Of a stretch of DNA of 64,000 nucleotides, positions 59,367 through 64,000 are shown piece by piece. Source of the DNA: an uncultured Oscillospiraceae bacterium. GTDB taxonomy: Bacteria > Bacillota > Clostridia > Oscillospirales > Oscillospiraceae. Where the stretch lies: positions 1 through 64,000 of the forward strand of contig CAKTPQ010000001.1 of NCBI GenBank assembly GCA_934591745.1, given 5' to 3'. The notes under the pieces were generated by a model. The model was not told where the DNA came from. It did not search any database and saw only the letters and a program-made list of their open reading frames with translations. The translations under genes were made by a program, and so were the position numbers. How positions within the stretch are numbered: the first letter of the stretch is position 1; each line of letters starts with the position of its first letter.

Positions 59367-59715
59367 ATCTCTGCAGAGCGGCGAGGTCTTCGTCGCTCAG
59401 CTTTTTTTCGACAAAGCTGCCATTGCGGCCGCGGGCAATGACCACATTGGCCGCAGGAGCAGGAGGAGGCGTCGTATTGGAGATGCCCTGGGGAGTAGGG
59501 TCATCGGTGATGCCAAGGAGCCAATCAGGGCTTACGCGAAGCGCTTGGGATATAGAATACAAGACAGGGAGCTTCGGACGACTGATGCTGCCAGCCTCAT
59601 ACCGCTGAATTGTAGAGCGGGCAACTTTAACGTATAAAGCGATATCCTCGAGCGTCAAACCGAGTTCCTCTCGCCGCTGCTTGATGCGAAAACCAATTTC
59701 TTTTTGGTTGAGCAT
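59332..59715 (-). CDS. CI-like XRE repressor
   Basis: The 127-residue protein has an XRE helix-turn-helix (IGFRIKQRREELGLTLEDIA, then KVARSTIQRYEAG, about 7-50). A Pro/Ala linker and a short C-terminal segment, SDEDLAALQRFIDCL, follow. It is the expected lysogeny repressor, acting on the TTGCA-N3-TGCAA sites upstream. The ImmA-type peptidase encoded convergently is its likely anti-repressor. Confidence 0.9.
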   Translation of the reverse strand: MLNQKEIGFRIKQRREELGLTLEDIALYVKVARSTIQRYEAGSISRPKLPVLYSISQALRVSPDWLLGITDDPTPQGISNTTPPPAPAANVVIARGRNGSFVEKKLSDEDLAALQRFIDCLPEKMDL

Positions 59716-59740
59716 AATAGTACCTCGCAGATGTTCTTAA

Positions 59741-59866
59741 TTACTGTGTGCAATAGATTATCACAAAAACTTGCACTATGCAATAGAAAAGTAAAAAATA
59801 ATTGCACAGCGCTATTGACAAAGACGGAGGCGTGGTGTATGGTATATATAAAATTGCACAGTGCAA
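59741..59866. promoter_or_regulatory. array of four operator-like palindromes between repressor and Cro-like gene
   Basis: TTGCACTATGCAA (59771-59783) and TTGCACAGTGCAA (59854-59866) are full TTGCA-N3-TGCAA palindromes. TTACTGTGTGCAA (59741-59753) and TTGCACAGCGCTA (59802-59814) are half matches. Starts are 30, 31 and 52 bases apart. They should bind the CI-like and Cro-like proteins as a genetic switch. Confidence 0.75.
59815..59843 (+). promoter_or_regulatory. rightward (early lytic) promoter
   Basis: TTGACA at 59815-59820, a 17-base spacer and TATGGT at 59838-59843. It is flanked by two of the operator-like sites. Confidence 0.6.
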
Positions 59867-59886
59867 CAGCGAGAGGAGGTGCGATG

Positions 59887-60102
59887 ATGGTGAATACACA
59901 GGCGTTGCTGGAACGAATGAAGGCCCTTGGCATTACGCAGAAGACAATTGCAAACTTGTGGGGCTGTGCTCAATGCACGGTTTCACTGAAACTTGGGAAC
60001 AAAAGACCGCTTATGCTGTCTGAGGCGCTGTCGCTTCAGGCCATGCTGCAAATCAGTGATGCGGAGTTTTGCTCCTATTTTTTGTCCCCAGTAGTTGCGT
60101 AG
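59887..60102 (+). CDS. Cro-like helix-turn-helix protein
   Basis: The 71-residue protein (MVNTQALLERMKALGITQKT) has a compact helix-turn-helix (ITQKTIANLWGCAQCTVSLK), as in phage Cro/anti-repressors and Cro-like first genes. GAGGAGGTGCG lies before the paired ATGs at 59884 and 59887. It is divergent from the repressor across the operator array. Its stop codon sits in the loop of a perfect inverted repeat. Confidence 0.8.
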   Translation: MVNTQALLERMKALGITQKTIANLWGCAQCTVSLKLGNKRPLMLSEALSLQAMLQISDAEFCSYFLSPVVA

Positions 60103-60112
60103 CGCAACTACT
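60090..60112 (+). repeat. 10-bp inverted repeat with the Cro-like stop codon in its loop
   Basis: AGTAGTTGCG (60090-60099) and CGCAACTACT (60103-60112) flank TAG, the stop codon. There is no T-run. It may affect termination of translation or mRNA stability. Confidence 0.6.
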
Positions 60113-60157
60113 GAAAGAGGGCATGAAAAAACAGCCGAGGAGAGGAGGGAATTGGAC

Positions 60158-60337
60158 GTGAAAAACGCAAAAGAAAAATGCGCTGTCGAACCAAGAGGGT
60201 TGGACAGCGCAAGAGTGGTGACGGTGATCGAGACCAAAGAGGAGGTCGGGCACGGTACACCGGAGGAGCCGTTCCGTATCGTAGCCAAGTATTGGGGATT
60301 GACTGGTGAATTGCTGGGAGAAAGAGTCATTCAGTGA
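60158..60337 (+). CDS. small phage-type protein
   Basis: The ORF of 59 residues (from GTG at 60158, nine bases after AGGAGG) contains VVTVIETKEEVGHGTPEEPF and ends YWGLTGELLGERVIQ. This pattern (GTPEEPFRIV..YW...G.LL) recurs in small uncharacterised phage proteins of Firmicutes. A TTG two codons earlier is an alternative start. The function is unknown. Confidence 0.65.
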   Translation: MKNAKEKCAVEPRGLDSARVVTVIETKEEVGHGTPEEPFRIVAKYWGLTGELLGERVIQ

Positions 60338-61011
60338 GCTGGGGCTATGGAGGCGGCATCCTCAACAGTAAGTTCCATTCCGATATAGTGCACAAGGGCG
60401 TGGATGAAGGTTTTCATATCTGATATATCGCGGCCTTCCAGCTTACGGGTGTAATGCGTTTCGTCGTTGCCAATCCAAACAGCGCGGCTGGCAAGGATGT
60501 TGATAGAGGATTGTGCAATGAGATCGGAGATACATCTGCCCAGTGGAAGCCGCTCAATCTCGTCGTCCTTTCCCGGGTGCTTGTGCTTGCAGTAGTCTTT
60601 GACCAAAAACTCCAGAGCTTTCCGGTAGCCGATGCCGGCTACTTCATCAAGGCCACGATTTTCTGCTTCAAGTGCTTGATTGTAGATTGTTGCAAACTGG
60701 GGCGACAAGGCCAGAATGTCGTCCTCAAACACCTGTGGGGAGAAGAGAGATGGTCCACAGTAGTCAAGGTGGGGAGACATAACGGCACCAAGCGGATTGT
60801 TGTCTATAAAATGGGCGACAAAGGGACGGAAACAATGCGGACATATGTAAAGAATGGCAAGGTGCCGAGAGCCGGAGTTGTCCGTATACCATTCATCTTC
60901 TATATGGCTGGGCGTAATCGCATAGTGGCAAAGCGGACAGTTGTCCGGTTCGTCGTAGAGAACCGAATAATGAAGTTTATCCTCAAAGCAAGATTGGATT
61001 TGGCGCTTCAC
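60331..61011 (-). CDS. DUF4145 protein with zinc-ribbon, probable cargo gene
   Basis: The 226-residue protein begins MKRQIQSCFEDKLHYSVLYD. It has two CxxC pairs (CPLCHYAI and CPHCFRPF) forming a zinc-ribbon. The DUF4145 core follows: VAGIGYRKALEFLVKDYCKH ... LASRAVWIGNDETHY. The family occurs alone and fused to restriction or defence enzymes, with unknown function. It lies on the strand opposite the early phage genes and is more A+T-rich, which suggests an independently acquired gene. The GTG at 61011 is seven bases from AAGGTGGG; a GTG at 61023 is an alternative. Confidence 0.8.
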   Translation of the reverse strand: MKRQIQSCFEDKLHYSVLYDEPDNCPLCHYAITPSHIEDEWYTDNSGSRHLAILYICPHCFRPFVAHFIDNNPLGAVMSPHLDYCGPSLFSPQVFEDDILALSPQFATIYNQALEAENRGLDEVAGIGYRKALEFLVKDYCKHKHPGKDDEIERLPLGRCISDLIAQSSINILASRAVWIGNDETHYTRKLEGRDISDMKTFIHALVHYIGMELTVEDAASIAPAH

Positions 61012-61061
61012 CAAATATCCCACCTTTCATCACAAATGTATGTTACGAGAGCATCGAGGTG

Positions 61062-61289
61062 TCAATGAGCCAGACGTTCCGGCTGGTCGGAATGGGGTGA
61101 GCCGTTCACAAAGTGCATCTCCGGGTAGATGTGGGAAAGGCGGCCCGTCAGGTGGTCGATCTTCCGGAGAAGAAAGCGGTCCCTTTTGAGCAGTCTGCTC
61201 TTGCGCTCGATCTGGTGGCGCAGACAGTCGATCAGAAAATAAGCCTCAAGAGCATCGTGCGACGTGAAGTGACGCGGCGAGTCAGACAT
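61062..61289 (-). CDS. small helical phage-type protein
   Basis: The 75-residue protein MSDSPRHFTSHDALEAYFLI... is rich in Arg/His/Leu, with a helix CLRHQIERKSRLLKRDRFLL. It was not recognised. The ATG at 61289 follows GAAGGGGGTG; an upstream in-frame start lacks a ribosome site. It lies upstream of the DUF4145 gene on the same strand and may be cotranscribed with it. Confidence 0.6.
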   Translation of the reverse strand: MSDSPRHFTSHDALEAYFLIDCLRHQIERKSRLLKRDRFLLRKIDHLTGRLSHIYPEMHFVNGSPHSDQPERLAH

Positions 61290-61312
61290 GATTTCACCCC
61301 CTTCCGAGGGGT

Positions 61313-61341
61313 ATGGTAGCACATTGGCGAAAAATTAGCAA
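61313..61341 (-). promoter_or_regulatory. promoter of the minus-strand cargo genes
   Basis: On the minus strand TTGCTA (61341-61336) and TACCAT (61318-61313) are 17 bases apart. This allows expression of the two minus-strand genes independent of the early lytic promoter. Confidence 0.5.
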
Positions 61342-61404
61342 GAGCCATAGGACAGCCCCGGCGGGGCATAAAAATCAATTATCGAAGGAAAGGAGCGTGA
61401 CGGC

Positions 61405-61611
61405 ATGGCGAAAAGAGAGCGGCCGCCTATCACCGTGAAGGCCTACGTCAAGGTGAACGGCGTGGAGACGGACGTGGACACGCTGAACGCGGAGCAGCGC
61501 CGGCAGCTGGGGACGGCTATCAAGGTGACGATGCTCAACGAGCTTTTCGCCGGGAAGGTCCGCTTCTATCCGGCAAGCGAGGACAACACACAAAGGAGGA
61601 CGGGGTCATGA
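61405..61611 (+). CDS. small phage-type protein
   Basis: The 68-residue protein MAKRERPPITVKAYVKVNGV... contains TLNAEQRRQLGTAIKVTMLN, a pattern common in small hypothetical proteins of Clostridial prophages. It begins a run of short, overlapping plus-strand genes. AAAGGAGCG precedes the ATG. The function is unknown. Confidence 0.7.
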   Translation: MAKRERPPITVKAYVKVNGVETDVDTLNAEQRRQLGTAIKVTMLNELFAGKVRFYPASEDNTQRRTGS

Positions 61612-61712
61612 TGGTATTCGGGTGGATCTGCACCTACATAGGAGCGGCCACGCTGGCCTGCGGCGTGATCCGTCTGGTGGACAAGCTGGGCGGTGGTCAC
61701 CATGGGCGATAG
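61608..61712 (+). CDS. 34-residue membrane-type phage protein
   Basis: The ORF MMVFGWICTYIGAATLACGV continues IRLVDKLGGGHHGR. It is one hydrophobic helix with a short basic tail. AAAGGAGGA lies eight bases before the ATG, which overlaps the previous stop (ATGATG). It was not recognised. Confidence 0.55.
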   Translation: MMVFGWICTYIGAATLACGVIRLVDKLGGGHHGR

Positions 61713-61950
61713 GCACGGCGTGCCGCAGCCGCCCTGCCGGGACTGCGCTGACCGGCGGGTGGGGTGCCACGGGACCGATGAAAGCGGCGCATGGCGCTGC
61801 GACGCCTACGGCGCGTATCAGGCGGAGATGGACAAGCTCCGGTCCGCCAAGCGGGAGACCAAGGACGCGGCGGACGTGATGCGCTGGTACGCCAGAGCGC
61901 GGACGGCGCGGCTGATGCAGCGGCGGAATCTGGATTCAAAAAGGAGGTGA
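61702..61950 (+). CDS. small Cys-rich phage-type protein
   Basis: The 82-residue protein MGDRHGVPQPPCRDCADRRV has CRDC and a later GCHG and CDAY, suggesting a metal-binding knuckle, then a helical Lys/Arg/Glu-rich half. The ATG at 61702 overlaps the preceding small gene. It was not recognised beyond similarity to prophage hypothetical proteins. Confidence 0.65.
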   Translation: MGDRHGVPQPPCRDCADRRVGCHGTDESGAWRCDAYGAYQAEMDKLRSAKRETKDAADVMRWYARARTARLMQRRNLDSKRR

Positions 61951-61955
61951 CCGCC

Positions 61956-62273
61956 ATGGCGGCGGCAAAGAAGGAATGGCTGTGGTTCGTGGCCTGCGAG
62001 GGCCATGTGACGGCCCCGGTGATCGCGGAGAGCTGGGAGCAGGCCACCGTGGAGGCGGCCCGGTTCTGGGGCGTCCGGTGGGGCGCCGTGGCGGCTATGT
62101 GCGAGCTGCAGGAGAAGCGGCCGGTGGTAAAGAACGTGTGCCACAAATGCGGCACATGGTTCCACGGCCCGGGCGTGGTGTGCGACCACTGCCGCAGCGA
62201 GGCCGAGATCGAGGAGCGCCGTATGCAGGCGGCAAAGCGGAACTACTTCCGGCGGCTGAACGCCGGGGTGTGA
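61956..62273 (+). CDS. zinc-finger-like phage protein
   Basis: The 105-residue protein MAAAKKEWLWFVACEGHVTA has an N-terminal alpha-beta half. A four-cysteine knuckle (CHKCGTWF ... CDHCRSEAE) and a basic helix follow. AAAAAGGAGGTG precedes the ATG. It was not recognised; nucleic-acid binding is possible from the knuckle. Confidence 0.7.
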   Translation: MAAAKKEWLWFVACEGHVTAPVIAESWEQATVEAARFWGVRWGAVAAMCELQEKRPVVKNVCHKCGTWFHGPGVVCDHCRSEAEIEERRMQAAKRNYFRRLNAGV

Positions 62274-62295
62274 TGAATGAAGGAGGAATGTGCGA

Positions 62296-62667
62296 ATGAG
62301 TATGTATATCGAACAGGCCCTTGAGAAGCTGCAGAAGGCAAAATGCCCTGCTGGACGCTGCGAGGGCGTTGTTTTCAAACCGGTGGTACGGGCGCTGGAG
62401 GACTTCTGCCGGCAGGACGAGGAGTTTGCCCGGGCGGTGATACAGGGCGGCAGCGTGGAGGACTGCATCAAGGCCACCGTCAAAGGGGCCAGAAACAGCC
62501 TGAGCGACCTTGATGCCTATAAGCGGGCGGCGGCGTTTTTCTTCCCCGGCTGCGTGGTGACCATGAAGCTGACCATTGCCATGAGTGAGCATGATGTGGC
62601 AGCGCCGGAAGCGCCTGCGCCGCAGGAGCACAAAGCGGTGGTGCTGGATCTGACGGACTTTTGGTGA
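62296..62667 (+). CDS. PcfK-like protein
   Basis: The 123-residue protein has the PcfK-like pattern: VVRALEDFCRQDEEFARAVI, then VEDCIKATVKGARNSLSDLD and AYKRAAAFFFPGCVV. PcfK was named on the conjugative plasmid pCF10, but homologues are frequent in Firmicute phages next to PcfJ-like genes, as here. GGAGGAATGTGCG precedes the ATG. The biochemical role is unknown. Confidence 0.75.
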   Translation: MSMYIEQALEKLQKAKCPAGRCEGVVFKPVVRALEDFCRQDEEFARAVIQGGSVEDCIKATVKGARNSLSDLDAYKRAAAFFFPGCVVTMKLTIAMSEHDVAAPEAPAPQEHKAVVLDLTDFW

Positions 62668-62672
62668 GCGCC

Positions 62673-64000
62673 ATGGACAGCAGGAAAAGAGCGGAGGAAC
62701 TGGTTCGTTTGGCCCCTGAGCTGAGCGATCCGGAAAAATTGGCCATCAACGCCCTGTTCCGGGCGTTTCTTTTCAAGCGGAACAGCACCGGTGAGGTGTG
62801 GATGACTTGCTGCCGGAAGCATGTTTTCATCAGGCCGGATACAGACAACGCGGACGAACTGCGTATTTTGCACGCACCGCACACACCGGAGCCGCAAAGC
62901 AGATGGGACAACACACCGCCGCCGAAAATGCGGGCAAAGTGTCCCTACTGCGGCAAAGAAGTCACGGTGAAGGAGCTGCGCTACAGCGGTCGGAGAAAGA
63001 CCCTTTGGGAATACCAGCGGGCGGTGGTGCTGCGACAATGGCGCGGGGCACTGTGGGCCACAGCGTGGGACTGCTTCAAGGATTACGAAGGCAAGGAACC
63101 AGTGACCAACGCACCGGTTCTGACTATGCTGCCAAAGGCGAAGCTGCTGGGCGCTTACCGCTTTACGCCGGGAAAGGTAGAAGCTGCCACACGGGTATGG
63201 TGGAGCGACGGCCCCTTCGACTACAGCTATCAGGACACACCGGGGAAAAATGCCGGTCATAAGGGCGGTATGTGGCATATCCACTCGCCCTATGGATTTT
63301 GCAGTGAGTTGGGCAAGAGCTATGACATGATCGGACTGCCGGAGCTGCAGAAGAGCGCCCTGCGTTGGTGCCGTCTGGAACAGGTGCGGATCGCCAGCGA
63401 CGACTTTATAGAGCTGCTGACGGCGGCCTGTTTTTATCCGAAGCAGGTCGAATGGCTGGTAAAGCTGGGTCTGCAAGATGCTGTCCGGGACTTGGCAGGG
63501 CGGGGCGTAAAGAACGCCGCTGCTGTGAAGTGGAACGCCAATACACCGGCGGCGTTTCTTGGGTGCGGCGTGAAGGAGCTGGACGCGATCACGAAAGAGA
63601 GTGATTGCCCGTTGGTGGCGCTGCGTATCTATCGGGCGCTGCACGATATGACACAAGCACCGACGCCGGAGGAGTGCGCGGCGCTGGCGGACTGCGCGGA
63701 TGACCGCACGCTGCGTTTCATTCTACCAAGAATGAAACGTTATGGGCTGCGGATTCCGAAGCTGATTTCCTATTTGGAAAAGATACGGCGTCACGGGAAA
63801 ATACACTGGAGCAATAATGCCGCGCTTTCCGCCTATGCCGATTACATCACGGCGGCAGACGGGTGCGGGCTGGATCTGAGCAATACCATCCACCTGCTGC
63901 CGAGAGACTTCTGGGAGAAGCATGACACGGTAACGGCGGCATGGAGCGCGATCTGCGCAAACCGGCGCAATTCAGAAGCGAACGCAAAATACAAGGCGCG
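62673..64000 (+). CDS. PcfJ-like protein (cut by window edge)
   Basis: The frame is open from the ATG at 62673 (MDSRKRAEELVRLAPEL) to the end of the window, about 442 codons. An early zinc-knuckle (KCPYCGKEV), a large unknown middle part, and the PcfJ region (LEKIRRHGKIHW ... YADYITAADGCGLDLSNTIH, then LLPRDFWEKHD) can be seen. It begins five bases after the PcfK-like gene. PcfJ-like proteins occur on conjugative plasmids and phages; their function is unknown. The C-terminus is missing. Confidence 0.8.
   Translation, partial: MDSRKRAEELVRLAPELSDPEKLAINALFRAFLFKRNSTGEVWMTCCRKHVFIRPDTDNADELRILHAPHTPEPQSRWDNTPPPKMRAKCPYCGKEVTVKELRYSGRRKTLWEYQRAVVLRQWRGALWATAWDCFKDYEGKEPVTNAPVLTMLPKAKLLGAYRFTPGKVEAATRVWWSDGPFDYSYQDTPGKNAGHKGGMWHIHSPYGFCSELGKSYDMIGLPELQKSALRWCRLEQVRIASDDFIELLTAACFYPKQVEWLVKLGLQDAVRDLAGRGVKNAAAVKWNANTPAAFLGCGVKELDAITKESDCPLVALRIYRALHDMTQAPTPEECAALADCADDRTLRFILPRMKRYGLRIPKLISYLEKIRRHGKIHWSNNAALSAYADYITAADGCGLDLSNTIHLLPRDFWEKHDTVTAAWSAICANRRNSEANAKYKA
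63714..63739 (+). repeat. perfect 11-bp inverted repeat inside the PcfJ-like gene
   Basis: CGTTTCATTCT (63714-63724) and AGAATGAAACG (63729-63739) are separated by ACCA. It lies in coding sequence without a T-run. Confidence 0.6.

Larger units (their letters stand above)
57198..64000. mobile_element. prophage-like element inserted in cotJC (left part)
   Basis: It starts at the break in cotJC and runs off the right edge. It carries a large serine recombinase next to the junction, an ImmA peptidase, a CI-like repressor and a divergent Cro-like gene with an operator array. Short tightly packed phage-type genes, a cargo gene on the opposite strand, and PcfK/PcfJ-like genes follow. Structural phage genes or conjugation genes, which would tell the class, are not in view. 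Confidence 0.85.

Noticed and set aside
62296..64000. PcfK/PcfJ-like genes as proof of a conjugative element
   Set aside because: Homologues are widespread in phages, and no relaxase or coupling-protein gene is visible. The CI/Cro layout points rather to a phage-like element.
1..64000. tRNA, rRNA or CRISPR loci
   Set aside because: No tRNA-like T-loop/CCA pattern, no rRNA core sequence and no spaced identical repeats were noticed. A covariance-model scan would be needed to exclude small RNAs fully.

Overview
The window looks like a chromosomal segment of a GC-rich, strictly anaerobic, spore-forming Firmicute of the Clostridia, probably Oscillospiraceae-like. The evidence is the gene content: a complete spoIIIAA-AH operon, spoIIGA-sigE and cotJ (endospore formation), an oxygen-sensitive class III ribonucleotide reductase, a ferredoxin-linked 2-oxoacid oxidoreductase, a flavin/FeS enoate-reductase-type enzyme, and an ATP-type PEP carboxykinase. 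The species call is inference from family content, not from a marker gene. No rRNA, tRNA or CRISPR array was seen.

Layout. 1-1.27 kb: the end of an integrative element (start of a tyrosine integrase running off the left edge, an excisionase-like protein, a divergent XRE regulator) abutting the 3' end of guaA. 1.3-9.8 kb: purine salvage and GMP synthesis (xpt-guaA), a LysR regulator, a small membrane protein, the phosphotransacylase pduL, a large enoate-reductase-like flavoenzyme, and rimM-trmD. 9.8-13.8 kb: nrdD-nrdG behind four NrdR-box-like sequences, then a DUF4097-type lipoprotein. 13.8-24.4 kb: a ModE-like regulator divergent from yqeB (selenium-dependent molybdenum hydroxylase maturation), pckA, threonine aldolase, a class B sortase, an M18 aminopeptidase, an MFS transporter and an M3 peptidase. 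24.4-32.4 kb: a five-gene oligopeptide ABC transporter operon with a structured leader.

32.4-45.6 kb is the sporulation and housekeeping core: spoIIIAA-AH behind a near-consensus sigma-E promoter, asp23-nusB-xseA-xseB-ispA, nth, rarA, small proteins, spoIIGA-sigE, and an autoregulated-looking XRE regulator. SigE made at 44.1 kb is expected to switch on spoIIIA at 32.5 kb. 45.8-50.5 kb is one operon-like block on the minus strand: aminotransferase, P-loop ATPase, and the four subunits of a VorB/KorA-type 2-oxoacid:ferredoxin oxidoreductase. It fits transamination of amino acids followed by oxidative decarboxylation to acyl-CoA. 50.8-56.4 kb carries a small protein, a lipoprotein and a sugar-type ABC importer.

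56.6 kb to the end is the most striking part. A fused cotJA-cotJB gene is followed by cotJC, which stops after 32 native-looking residues exactly where an element begins. Directly after the break lies a large serine recombinase gene, then an ImmA-type peptidase, a CI-like repressor and a Cro-like gene flanking an array of operator-like palindromes, small phage-type genes, a DUF4145 cargo gene, and PcfK/PcfJ-like genes running off the right edge. The arrangement resembles the known sporulation-gene-interrupting elements (skin in sigK, SPbeta in spsM). I propose it as a candidate for developmentally excised DNA that would restore cotJC.
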